Source: an uncultured Granulicatella sp.
Lineage (GTDB): Bacteria; Bacillota; Bacilli; Lactobacillales; Aerococcaceae
NCBI GenBank assembly: GCA_937891475.1
Contig: CALATC010000222.1
Location: 1 to 14,154, forward strand
DNA: 14,154 nt
Direction: 5' to 3'
Shown: piece after piece, positions 1-8,037 of the stretch
Layout: every line of letters begins with the position of its first letter
Numbering within the stretch: the first letter of the stretch is position 1
Program-made: the position numbers and the translations under genes
The notes under the pieces: model-generated
Database searches by the model: none
What the model was told of the DNA's origin: nothing
What the model saw: only the letters and a program-made list of their open reading frames with translations

Positions 1-1290
1 CTCAATTATCTCCTTAAAATTATCTGACTCTTCTTTTCCTAATAAAATATTCTCCTTGATACTTGTATCAAACATATAACCTTGTTGTCTTAAATAACTA
101 AATAAGTTATCTGTATTGTATTGTTTAATATTATCCCCATCAATCAAAATGGTACCTTTTTTGGGTTCTAATTGCTGTAATAATAACTTGAATAGTGTGG
201 ACTTTCCTTTACCAGAAGCCCCATTCAATACATACCATTTTCCTTTATCTAATTTTAAATTAACATCGCTAAATAATACATGATCTGTTGTATAACCAAA
301 TTCTAAATCCGAAACAGTTATATTTTGCCACGATAATTTAATTGGTTTTTCAATGGTTTTATCATCACTTGCTGCAAACTTATCAATTTTTTCTAACAAT
401 TGAACTGAAGAATGAATAATAGTCATATATTGATTAATCGCAGAAATTGAATCAAATAATTTCATTGCTAAATCAGTTGTAGTAAGAATTGCACCAACTA
501 ATATTAACTGATTTATTATCAACAGCCCTGTTACAAATATGACCGATAATTGACTAATTACATTTAATAAAAAAATAATAAATGTGACTTTACTTGTTTC
601 TTTAGCAAGTATTACTCTACTATTCTTAATTTTAAATAACTCTTGACTAAAGGAATCCTGATAAAAATTTAATGCACCAAATTCTTTTAGAACATCAATT
701 CCTGTTATCATATTATTAATTTTATTCAAGTAACTTTTATTTGCCTCAGCAACATGATTTCCTGCATTAGATACCATTTTTTTGGTCATTACAGGGATAA
801 AATATAATACAATTGATAATGCAAGACTGACAATGAATAATAAATAATGAACGTAAAATAAAGCAATTAAGGATAAAATAGCACGCAACATAAACTTTAT
901 CATACCAAAAATACTTCTCAGCACTTTATTTTCAATCATATTTACATCATTTTGAAGAAATGACTCAATTTCCTTTTGTTCTTGACCGTTAATATAGTTA
1001 GCTTTAATATTCCAAGAAGCATCTGACATATCACTACGCATCTTATTACATATGTTTTGAATAACAATTTCTTGATAAATTGTCTGATAATATGAAATGA
1101 TTAAACTAATAATCCATAATCCCAAAATAATGAATACTTCAATCATGAATACCTTTACATTTTGTTGGATGAGATATTCCGCTACCTTTGTCATTCGTAA
1201 GGCAGCATACACTTGTAAGCCAGATACAGTAAATAAACCTGCTATATTTAACAGAAATCCTAACATCTCTCTTCTTAAATATTTAATCAT
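1..1290 (-). CDS. ABC exporter, fused membrane and ATPase domains (3' end outside window)
   Basis: The frame is open from an ATG at 1288-1290 to the window edge, giving 430 residues and no stop, so the gene is partial. A strong AAGGAGG (1297-1303) lies 6 nt before the ATG. Hydrophobic stretches near residues 11-30, 47-68, 132-168 and 236-270 fit the six-helix membrane domain of type I ABC exporters. The nucleotide-binding domain begins near residue 320, with Walker A GASGKGKST at 357-365 and a Q-loop region around Q402/Q403 followed by FDTSIKENILLG. The signature motif, Walker B and H-loop would lie beyond the window. There is no N-terminal peptidase C39 domain. Such half-transporters dimerise in the membrane and export peptides, lipids or drugs; the substrate cannot be read here. 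Sampled lines are about 26% G+C against about 35% in the core genes, and ATA isoleucine codons recur (about 11), which suggests accessory or acquired DNA. Confidence 0.9.
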   Translation of the reverse strand, partial: MIKYLRREMLGFLLNIAGLFTVSGLQVYAALRMTKVAEYLIQQNVKVFMIEVFIILGLWIISLIISYYQTIYQEIVIQNICNKMRSDMSDASWNIKANYINGQEQKEIESFLQNDVNMIENKVLRSIFGMIKFMLRAILSLIALFYVHYLLFIVSLALSIVLYFIPVMTKKMVSNAGNHVAEANKSYLNKINNMITGIDVLKEFGALNFYQDSFSQELFKIKNSRVILAKETSKVTFIIFLLNVISQLSVIFVTGLLIINQLILVGAILTTTDLAMKLFDSISAINQYMTIIHSSVQLLEKIDKFAASDDKTIEKPIKLSWQNITVSDLEFGYTTDHVLFSDVNLKLDKGKWYVLNGASGKGKSTLFKLLLQQLEPKKGTILIDGDNIKQYNTDNLFSYLRQQGYMFDTSIKENILLGKEESDNFKEIIE

Positions 1291-1352
1291 TTCTATCCTC
1301 CTTAAATACTAAAACAACTAAAAATGTTTAACTTTCATCTCTTACGTAACAA

Positions 1353-1470
1353 ATTTAAAGTAAAAAGAACTTTTCTCCGTAGCCGAAGTAAAATTAGCTT
1401 CTCAAGCTAATTTTACAGGAACTGCTGCCGTCCTGGCTACTTTTTAGAAAAGTTTCTTTTTACTTTAAAT
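1353..1470. repeat. Nested inverted repeat able to fold as a three-way junction
   Basis: The arms 1353-1376 and 1446-1470 are reverse complements over 24 bp with one extra T in the right arm. Inside them GTAGCC (1379-1384) pairs with GGCTAC (1435-1440). Within that helix sit a perfect 13-bp hairpin (1388-1400 with 1404-1416, loop CTC) and a small hairpin (AGGA 1417-1420 with TCCT 1431-1434). On the plus strand GGCTAC is followed directly by TTTTT (1441-1445), an intrinsic-terminator-like end pointing against both flanking genes. The element fills most of the gap between hflX and the ABC exporter. It could be a dispersed intergenic repeat (MITE-like), a bidirectional terminator or a structured leader. 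No target-site duplication is evident. The base pairing is directly visible; the function is not known. Confidence 0.8.
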
Positions 1471-1494
1471 GCCTTAAGAGCAATTTAAATAATA

Positions 1495-2709
1495 TTATAT
1501 TCCTTTTTTACGATAGCCTTTTACATAGTATTGGTTTTTCTCTTCATTAAATTCCAAAATTTCTACTAATGTATTTTGTTGGAGTTGTGAAAGTTTTTGT
1601 GCTTCGTAAACTTCTACCCATTCTTCATAATGGTCCATTTCTGCTTTCATTTGAGACGCAAGAAATTCTCTTAATCGTTCAATATCGGTTGAATTTTCAG
1701 CTGACATCACTAACGAAGGATAAGCATTTGGTTGAAATTCTCCAACAATTAAATCTGATTTATTATAAATCGTCACCATGGGAATAGTTTCCATCTCTAA
1801 ATCCTCAACTAAATCATGAACCGTTTTTTCATGCATTAAGAAATTTGGAGACGAAGCATCTACTACATGCACTAATAAATCAACATCTGCACTCTCTTCT
1901 AAAGTTGACTCAAATGCGTGAATTAATGTCGTTGGTAAATCTTGAATAAATCCAACAGTATCCGTTAATGTCACATCATATTGATCGGCTAAATCAACTT
2001 TTCTTGTTAAAGGATCTAATGTTGCGAATAATTGATCCATTTGGTATGTACCTGCATCTGTTAATTGGTTTAGAATCGTTGATTTTCCAGCATTTGTATA
2101 TCCAATTAATCCCATTCTAAAACCATTCGAACGATTTCTCTTCATTCTTGAACGTTGACGATGTAATTTTGTTTGTTCTAATTGTTGCTCAATATCTGAA
2201 ATTTGTTTACGAATGTGTCGTTTATCTGTTTCTAATTGCGTTTCCCCTGGTCCTCTTGTTCCAATTCCCCCACCTTGTCTCGATAAGGCTGTACCTTGTC
2301 CTGACAAACGTGGTAATAAATAATTTAATTGAGCCAGTTGTACTTGAAGTTTTCCTTCTTTTGAACGAGCACGCATCGCAAAAATATCTAAAATTAATTG
2401 AACACGGTCAATAATACGTGCCTTAATCGTTTCATTTAGATTTTTCGTTTGAGAACCTGTTAGAGATTGGTAGAAAACAATTAAATCAATTTCTAATTCA
2501 TCGACTAAATGACTAATTTCTTCTACTTTCCCTTTTCCAATCATAGTACGACCACTATACGTTTCTCTTTTTTGAGTCACTGTTACGACAACTTCTCCTT
2601 GAGCGGTATCCACTAATTGCTTCATTTCTTCTAAAGCATATTGAAATTGCTCATCCGATTGTGTTGTTTGAACTGCTACAATCATGACTCTTTCTTTTGT
2701 GTTTTCCAT
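1495..2709 (-). CDS. hflX: Ribosome-associated GTPase HflX
   Basis: This 404-residue protein has the HflX layout. An N-terminal HflX domain (about 1-150) is followed by the family's glycine-rich linker GGGIGTRGPGE (146-156) and a coiled region (160-195). The GTPase domain carries P-loop GYTNAGKST (203-211), G2-region T in ATLDPLTR (229-236), G3 DTVGF (250-254), G4 NKSD (316-319) and G5 SAEN (336-339). HflX binds the large ribosomal subunit and in other bacteria splits stalled or stress-inactivated 70S ribosomes. The ATG at 2709 directly follows the miaA stop codon (TAAATG), so translational coupling is likely; a modest GGGAAGTG lies inside the miaA 3' end. The miaA-hflX pairing is widespread in bacteria. 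It is the last gene of the packed run before the inverted-repeat element. Confidence 0.96.
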   Translation of the reverse strand: MENTKERVMIVAVQTTQSDEQFQYALEEMKQLVDTAQGEVVVTVTQKRETYSGRTMIGKGKVEEISHLVDELEIDLIVFYQSLTGSQTKNLNETIKARIIDRVQLILDIFAMRARSKEGKLQVQLAQLNYLLPRLSGQGTALSRQGGGIGTRGPGETQLETDKRHIRKQISDIEQQLEQTKLHRQRSRMKRNRSNGFRMGLIGYTNAGKSTILNQLTDAGTYQMDQLFATLDPLTRKVDLADQYDVTLTDTVGFIQDLPTTLIHAFESTLEESADVDLLVHVVDASSPNFLMHEKTVHDLVEDLEMETIPMVTIYNKSDLIVGEFQPNAYPSLVMSAENSTDIERLREFLASQMKAEMDHYEEWVEVYEAQKLSQLQQNTLVEILEFNEEKNQYYVKGYRKKGI

Positions 2710-3654
2710 TTATTCACTTCCCAGTAAAAACTTCTGACAATCTAAAACAACTTGAGAAATTGTGTTAGGATTTTCTACTAAATCATGCCAATGTACAGCT
2801 TCAAATCGGTTTCTAAACCAAGTTAATTGTCGTTTGGCATATCGTCTAGAGTTTTGTTGAATTTTTTGAATGGTAGCTTCTTTTGATAATTGACCTTCAA
2901 AATAATCCACCCATTCTTTATACCCAATTCCTCGAATGGATTGAACATCTAATCCTTTTACTGCATCATATAATTGTCTAGCTTCCTCTTCTAAACCATT
3001 TTGCATCATCATGTCTACTCTTGTATCGATTCTTTCATAAAGGACTGCTCTATCCGTTGATAATCCGATAATATAGGCATCAAAAATAGCTTCTTTTTGT
3101 TGTTGATCATTAGCTGAAAATGGCTTTCCACTTGCATGTGTCACTTCCAATGCTCGAATAACTCGTCTTGTGTTATTCGGATGAATAGTTTCAGCACTAA
3201 CAGGATCAACTTCTTTTAATTGCTCCCACATTGCAAGAGGTCCAATTTCTTCTAGTTCTTTTTCCTTTTCTAGTCGGTAAGCTGGATCATTGGAATCTTC
3301 TCCACTAAAATGAAAATCAAATAATAATCCTTCAATATATAATCCTGTTCCACCAACAATAATTGGAAGTTTTCCACGGCTTGCAATCTCTTGAATCGCT
3401 TCTCTTGCCATTTGTTTGAAATCACTAGCGGTATATTCTTCCTTGACGTCACAAATATCTAATAAGTAATGAGGAATCCCCCGTGCTTCTTCAGGAGTTA
3501 CTTTAGCGGTTCCAATATCCAATGTTTTATAAACTTGCATTGAATCCCCATTAATGATTTCTCCATTTAATTGCTGCGCTAATTCGATACTAAGAGCTGT
3601 TTTTCCAACACCAGTTGGGCCAACAATGACAATGATTTTTTGTTTTTCTACCAT
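2710..3654 (-). CDS. miaA: tRNA dimethylallyltransferase MiaA
   Basis: This 314-residue protein transfers a dimethylallyl group to N6 of A37 in tRNAs that read UNN codons (i6A37), which stabilises codon-anticodon pairing. Visible family motifs are the P-loop GPTGVGKT (12-19), DSMQVYK (37-43, with the catalytic Asp37 expected from the family), GTAK (48-51), PHYLLDI (61-67), GGTGLY (101-106), RRVIRALE (163-170) and the C-terminal KRQLTWFRN (274-282). Length is normal for the family. The prenyl donor, dimethylallyl diphosphate, comes from the same pathway that feeds IspA, encoded upstream in this run. AAGGAG lies at the very end of the glpQ-like gene, and one base separates that gene's stop from this ATG. 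The hflX start codon follows the TAA with no gap. Confidence 0.97.
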   Translation of the reverse strand: MVEKQKIIVIVGPTGVGKTALSIELAQQLNGEIINGDSMQVYKTLDIGTAKVTPEEARGIPHYLLDICDVKEEYTASDFKQMAREAIQEIASRGKLPIIVGGTGLYIEGLLFDFHFSGEDSNDPAYRLEKEKELEEIGPLAMWEQLKEVDPVSAETIHPNNTRRVIRALEVTHASGKPFSANDQQQKEAIFDAYIIGLSTDRAVLYERIDTRVDMMMQNGLEEEARQLYDAVKGLDVQSIRGIGYKEWVDYFEGQLSKEATIQKIQQNSRRYAKRQLTWFRNRFEAVHWHDLVENPNTISQVVLDCQKFLLGSE

Positions 3655-3655
3655 A

Positions 3656-4381
3656 CTACTCCTTTATTTCCGAACGAAGCTCAAGTGCTTTTTGTGGATA
3701 ATCTGTAAAAATTGCTTCTACATGAAGTTCAAAACAATTTTTTATCTCTTCTTCTTGATTCACTGTCCAAACACGTTTTGGATACTGTGAATGAATCTCA
3801 AAGGATTCTTTTAATAAACGATAGTCCGGATGAACGGCTTCAAATTTTACTTCTTCGAATACAAAATTTGCCATTTCTACAGTTTCATATAAAAAGGCAA
3901 TTTCTTGATTTGGTCGTAATTGTTTCATTTGAATAATGCTTCTAGGATTAAAACTAGAATAAATAATCGCAAAGTTTGGTTGTACTTTTTCTTGTAAAGC
4001 CACACATTTTTCAACAATCCCAGCATATTCAATTTGATCCGTTTTTAATTCAATATTTAATGCACCTTTGAAATTCAATTCCTTTAACAACTGGAATACT
4101 TCTTCCAAGGTTGGAATTTTTTCTCCTGTAAATGATTCATGAAACCAACTACCTGCATCTAATGCTTGAATTTCTTCTAATGTTAAGTCTTGAATAGATC
4201 CACTACCATTCGTCGTACGATCCACTGTTTCATCATGAATCACGACTAATGCTCCATCTTTTGAAACATGAACATCTAATTCAATTCCATCACTTTGAAC
4301 ACGCACTGCTTCTTGAAAAGCAGCTAATGTATTTTCAGGATGAGTTCCTCTACTTCCTCTATGTGCAAAAATTTTAGTCAT
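3656..4381 (-). CDS. glpQ: Cytoplasmic glycerophosphodiester phosphodiesterase
   Basis: A GDPD-family TIM-barrel enzyme of 241 residues that splits glycerophosphodiesters into sn-glycerol 3-phosphate and an alcohol. Motifs counted from the ATG at 4381 are HRG (7-9), PENT (15-18), E34/D36 as metal ligands in GIELDVHVSKDG, HD (49-50), DRTTNG (54-59), NIELK with E111, and VHPDY with H174. There is no signal peptide or membrane segment, so it should act in the cytoplasm on lipid-turnover products. An in-frame TTG at 4387 would add two residues, but AGGTGA (4388-4393) sits 6 nt from the ATG and directly abuts the TTG, so ATG is the better start. That gives an 8-nt overlap with the end of recN. The symbol is used for the family; a UgpQ-type name would be equally fair, and the precise substrate is unknown. 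Confidence 0.92.
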   Translation of the reverse strand: MTKIFAHRGSRGTHPENTLAAFQEAVRVQSDGIELDVHVSKDGALVVIHDETVDRTTNGSGSIQDLTLEEIQALDAGSWFHESFTGEKIPTLEEVFQLLKELNFKGALNIELKTDQIEYAGIVEKCVALQEKVQPNFAIIYSSFNPRSIIQMKQLRPNQEIAFLYETVEMANFVFEEVKFEAVHPDYRLLKESFEIHSQYPKRVWTVNQEEEIKNCFELHVEAIFTDYPQKALELRSEIKE

Positions 4382-6092
4382 TTGCAATCACCTGTTTCTT
4401 TTGAACTTTATTTTGTTGACGAATTTTTTGAGACAATGCTATCAGTTCTGCTGCATGTTGTTTTGTTAATGCTGTCATTTCTTCTCCAGACAACATACGA
4501 CCGATTTCTTCAATTCGTTTCTCTTCTTCTAATGTTGTAAGAGTTGTACGTGTACGCTCATCTTTTTCCATTTTTTCAATGAAAATATGAACTCCTGCAA
4601 TACTTGCCACTTGTGGTAAATGAGTAATACATAAAACTTGAGCAAATTCTGAAATATAATGCATTTTATTCGCAATGGCTTGAGCCACTCGTCCACTAAC
4701 CCCTGTATCTACCTCATCAAATACGATTGTTCCCACTCCATGCTTACGCACAAAGATAGTTTTCATAGCAAGGGTAATTCTAGATAATTCCCCACCAGAT
4801 ACAATCTTTTGTAATGGTTTAACAGGTTCCCCTTTATTCGTTGAAATATAGAAGTACACTTCATCCATACCCGTTTCAAGTAGTTGTTCAGTTGGTAAGA
4901 CACGAATTTCAAAAATGGCTTGTTCCATATATAATTCATGCAATTGTGTTTCTATTTTTTCAGCTAATTCAAGGGCAATTGCCTGTCTTTGTTTCGTCAA
5001 TTCAAGTGCTACTTCTTTTGCTTTTTGTTCGATTTGCGCTTTTTCTTGGATTAATGTTTCAATAATACTCTCTTTATTCTCAATTTGATTTAATTGAGCT
5101 TGTGCTTGTGCTTGGAACTCTAATATTTCTTCTGCATTATCTCCATATTTACGTTTTAACTGATAATAAACATCTAAACGTTCTTCAATATAGGCTAATC
5201 TTTCTTCATCATATTCTGCATGGTCTAATTCATGACTCATATTAGAAACCGCATCTTGTAATTGATAATAAGATTCTTGTAATTGCTGGTGCAATTGTTT
5301 ATAGTTTTCACCAATTCCTTCTAAAAATCCTATTTCTTGAGAAGCTTGACTAATCGCATCTACTGCAGAATATTCTTCCGTTTGTAACACAGATAGAGCG
5401 GACATTAGGTGTTCTTGAATTTTTTGGAAATGAGTAAAATATTCCTTTTCTTGAACTAATTCTTCCTCTTCTCCAATATAAATATTTGATAATTCAATTT
5501 CTTCTACTTGGAATTTTAATAAATCAATTTTTTGAGCATCTTCTTTTTCAGCCGTTTGTAACTTTCTTAATTGGTCTTGAATACTACAAAAATGTTCATA
5601 ATACTCGCTATAAGAATCTTTTAATGATTGCAATTTTTGCCCAGCATATGCATCTAAAAGGCTTAAATGATGCTCTTCATTTAATAATAAGAAATGTTCA
5701 TTTTGCCCATGAATATCAATTAAATACGGCCCAACTTGTTTTAATAACGAAACGGTAACCATTTGTCCATTAATGCGACAAGTAGATTTACCTGTTTGAT
5801 ATAATTCACGTTGAATCATGATTTCATCATTTTCAATTTCAATTCCTAATGCTTCGATGTTTCTTTTTGTCTCTTCAGAATCAATGGTAAAAACTGCTTG
5901 AATTGTCGCTTTTTCACTGCCATATCGAATCATTTCTAAACTAGCACGTTCTCCAGCTAGTAATCCTACTGCATCAATAATAATTGATTTACCTGCACCT
6001 GTTTCCCCGGTTAATACCGTCATGCCTTTTTCAAATTGACAGCGAACTTCTTCAATAATTGCAAAATTTTTAATAAACAATTCTTGAATCAT
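4374..6092 (-). CDS. recN: DNA repair protein RecN
   Basis: RecN is an SMC-like ATPase acting early in double-strand break repair, where it helps hold broken ends before RecA-dependent recombination. The 572-residue protein has the expected split ATPase. The N-terminal part has GETGAGKS (29-36) and the family stretch IDIHGQNEH (125-133). A long helical and coiled middle spans about 150-390. The C-terminal ABC half carries the signature VSGGELSR (431-438), Walker B TIVFDEVD (455-462), the D-loop TGVSG and CITHLPQVA (488-496). Length is close to that of B. subtilis RecN. AGAGGTGG overlaps the tlyA stop and lies 4 nt before the ATG; the intergenic gap is 10 nt. In Bacillus the arginine repressor gene separates yqxC/tlyA from recN; here nothing does. 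Confidence 0.97.
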   Translation of the reverse strand: MIQELFIKNFAIIEEVRCQFEKGMTVLTGETGAGKSIIIDAVGLLAGERASLEMIRYGSEKATIQAVFTIDSEETKRNIEALGIEIENDEIMIQRELYQTGKSTCRINGQMVTVSLLKQVGPYLIDIHGQNEHFLLLNEEHHLSLLDAYAGQKLQSLKDSYSEYYEHFCSIQDQLRKLQTAEKEDAQKIDLLKFQVEEIELSNIYIGEEEELVQEKEYFTHFQKIQEHLMSALSVLQTEEYSAVDAISQASQEIGFLEGIGENYKQLHQQLQESYYQLQDAVSNMSHELDHAEYDEERLAYIEERLDVYYQLKRKYGDNAEEILEFQAQAQAQLNQIENKESIIETLIQEKAQIEQKAKEVALELTKQRQAIALELAEKIETQLHELYMEQAIFEIRVLPTEQLLETGMDEVYFYISTNKGEPVKPLQKIVSGGELSRITLAMKTIFVRKHGVGTIVFDEVDTGVSGRVAQAIANKMHYISEFAQVLCITHLPQVASIAGVHIFIEKMEKDERTRTTLTTLEEEKRIEEIGRMLSGEEMTALTKQHAAELIALSQKIRQQNKVQKKQVIAND

Positions 6093-6102
6093 CGTTCCAC
6101 CT

Positions 6103-6930
6103 CTATTTTAGATTTTTTAATTGTTGATGAGCTTCTTTCACGACTGCTTGTATACCGTTTTTCCAATCATATGGAGAAGTAACCGTTTCATGTAATTGCA
6201 GATGTGCTAAGAACTCAATATTTCCACTTCCTCCTGTAATTGGAGAGAAAGTTAGTTGATTTACAGAAAAACCAATTTGTTCGCAATATTCTAGAATTTC
6301 TTCTAGTACATCTTGATGAACTTTTGGATCACTAACAATTCCTTTTTTCCCAATCCGTTCTCTTCCTGCTTCAAACTGTGGTTTAATCAGCACAAGAACG
6401 TCACCATCCATCTCTAAAATATCTTTTAATGGTGGTAAAATTAATTTTAAGGAAATAAACGAAACATCAATCGAAGCTACTTGAGGTTTTCCTTTTGTAA
6501 AATCTTCAGGCTTACTAAAGCGGAAATTCACTCTTTCCATAACTTCTACTCGTTCATCTTGTCTTAATTTATAATCTAATTGATTATATCCTACATCTAA
6601 TGCATAACTTAATACAGCACCATGTTGCAGAGCTGCATCCGTAAACCCACCTGTTGAAGCACCAATATCTAATAAAATTTTACCTTCTACACTTACATCA
6701 AATGTTGCAAGAGCTTTTTCTAATTTCAATCCACCTCTTGAAACATAGCGAAGGGTTTCTCCTTTAATATAAAGTTCAGTTGTAATCGGAATTTTTTCGC
6801 CAGGTTTATCATATCGAATATGTTTCACAGCATCGACAATTTGTCCTGCCATGACAAGTCTTTTCGCTTTTTCCCTAGAATCTGTCAATCCTTGTTGTAC
6901 GACTAGAAGGTCTACTCGTTCTTTTTCCAT
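6103..6930 (-). CDS. tlyA: TlyA-family rRNA (cytidine-2'-O)-methyltransferase
   Basis: This 275-residue protein has an N-terminal S4-type RNA-binding domain (about 4-60: RVDLLVVQQGLTDSREKAKR) joined to an FtsJ/RrmJ-like methyltransferase domain. The SAM-binding motif DIGASTGGFTD is at 88-98. K69, D155, K183 and E239 fit the K-D-K-E arrangement of 2'-O-methyltransferases. Characterised TlyA enzymes methylate cytidines in 16S and/or 23S rRNA; which target applies here cannot be told from sequence. Older annotations call the family hemolysin A, but nothing here suggests a toxin. The Bacillus counterpart is yqxC. AAAGGAG overlaps the ispA stop codon and precedes the ATG by 6 nt; the gap to ispA is 10 nt. 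Confidence 0.94.
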   Translation of the reverse strand: MEKERVDLLVVQQGLTDSREKAKRLVMAGQIVDAVKHIRYDKPGEKIPITTELYIKGETLRYVSRGGLKLEKALATFDVSVEGKILLDIGASTGGFTDAALQHGAVLSYALDVGYNQLDYKLRQDERVEVMERVNFRFSKPEDFTKGKPQVASIDVSFISLKLILPPLKDILEMDGDVLVLIKPQFEAGRERIGKKGIVSDPKVHQDVLEEILEYCEQIGFSVNQLTFSPITGGSGNIEFLAHLQLHETVTSPYDWKNGIQAVVKEAHQQLKNLK

Positions 6931-6940
6931 TTTTTCTCCT

Positions 6941-7825
6941 TTAAATCTCTACATATGAGAGAATTTTCATAAATATTTCTTGTACTTGTCTTTGTACATC
7001 TGTTTCATTTGGAATCGATAAAATCGCTTGTTTTGCCTGGTTGATTTCTTGTTCTAAGGCAAGTTTCGCTCCATCAATTCCTAAAATGCTTGGATAAGTA
7101 TTTTTTTCTAATGCTGCATCTTGTCCAGTAACTTTACCTGTTTTTGCAGAATCCCAGCAAACATCTTGTAAGTCATTTTGAATTTGAAAGGCTAGTCCAA
7201 AATGAACTCCGAATTTTAAAAGAGCTTCTTCATAAGGGCTCGCATCCTCTAATACTAATAACCCTAAACGAATGGCAGCTAATAATAATTGGCCTGTTTT
7301 ATCCGCATGAATTTGTTTTAGTTGCTCTAATGTAATTTCTTGATGTTCACTTGCAATATCTCTCATTTGACCAGTAATCATACCGCTAGCTCCGGAAGCT
7401 GAACCTAATGCTTGAATAGCATGAACTTTTTTGGCATCTGATAATGAACATTGAGCTAATTCTTCAAATGCGAGTGTTAATAAGGCATCCCCTGCTAAAA
7501 TAGCTGTTGCTTCATCAAATTGCTTATGAACTGTTAACTTGCCACGACGATAATCATCATTGTCCATTCCAGGTAAGTCATCATGAATTAATGAATACGT
7601 ATGAATCATTTCTAGAGAAGCTGCAACTGGTAACACATTTTGAATTTCTACTTCTTCTAAATGACTGATTAAGAGAACGATTAATGGACGAATTCTCTTT
7701 CCTCCACTACTACACGCATACAGCATCGCTTCTTTCAATCTTGTTGAAATATTTGGAATCTTTTCGATTCGAGCTAATAAATAGGTTTCTATTTCTTGTT
7801 GCCAATATGAAATCATTTCACTCAT
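6941..7825 (-). CDS. ispA: Short-chain polyprenyl diphosphate synthase (FPP/GPP synthase)
   Basis: This 294-residue trans-isoprenyl diphosphate synthase condenses IPP with DMAPP/GPP, probably to farnesyl diphosphate, which feeds undecaprenyl phosphate and menaquinone chains. The substrate loop GGKRIRP is at 41-47. The first aspartate-rich motif DDLPGMD (82-88) has the two-residue insertion typical of bacterial type II FPP synthases. Downstream are GDALLTLAF (112-120) and the second motif region FQIQNDLQDV (213-222). That second motif reads N217-D-L-Q-D221 where DDxxD is usual, a conservative change at its first position. The C-terminal KNTYPSILG (241-249) is also typical. TGGAGT precedes the ATG by about 5 nt and the gap to xseB is 11 nt. 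In Bacillus dxs follows this gene; its absence fits an organism that makes IPP by the mevalonate route, though that is inference. Confidence 0.94.
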   Translation of the reverse strand: MSEMISYWQQEIETYLLARIEKIPNISTRLKEAMLYACSSGGKRIRPLIVLLISHLEEVEIQNVLPVAASLEMIHTYSLIHDDLPGMDNDDYRRGKLTVHKQFDEATAILAGDALLTLAFEELAQCSLSDAKKVHAIQALGSASGASGMITGQMRDIASEHQEITLEQLKQIHADKTGQLLLAAIRLGLLVLEDASPYEEALLKFGVHFGLAFQIQNDLQDVCWDSAKTGKVTGQDAALEKNTYPSILGIDGAKLALEQEINQAKQAILSIPNETDVQRQVQEIFMKILSYVEI

Positions 7826-7836
7826 GAGTTACTCCA

Positions 7837-8037
7837 TTAATCTTCTTTTACAACAATCATTTTGCTGACTGTTTCTTCTGCTTTTGTTAATGTTTCATTA
7901 CAATATTGGCTTAGAGCCATTCCTTCTTGGAACTTCGCAATAGCTTCGTCTAAAGGAACATCTCCTCTTTCCAATTGCTGTACAATTTGTTCTAATTCAC
8001 TCATTGCTTCTTCAAATTTTTTCTCTTTCTTTACCAT
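7837..8037 (-). CDS. xseB: Exodeoxyribonuclease VII small subunit
   Basis: A 66-residue protein with the XseB pattern FEEAMSELEQIVQQLERGDV and PLDEAIAKFQEGMALSQYC, forming a two-helix bundle. It associates in several copies with XseA to form exonuclease VII, which degrades single-stranded DNA into oligonucleotides in both directions. The ATG overlaps the end of xseA by 7 nt (ATGGTAA), and AAAGGAAA inside xseA serves as ribosome binding site, so the two subunits are probably translationally coupled. Length is normal for the family (roughly 60-85 residues). Confidence 0.95.
   Translation of the reverse strand: MVKKEKKFEEAMSELEQIVQQLERGDVPLDEAIAKFQEGMALSQYCNETLTKAEETVSKMIVVKED

Noticed and set aside
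1325..1352. Possible promoter for the ABC exporter on the minus strand: TTGTTA, 16 nt, TAAACA.
   Set aside because: The -10 box is poor (TAAACA) and there is no extended -10, so chance matching in AT-rich DNA is likely.
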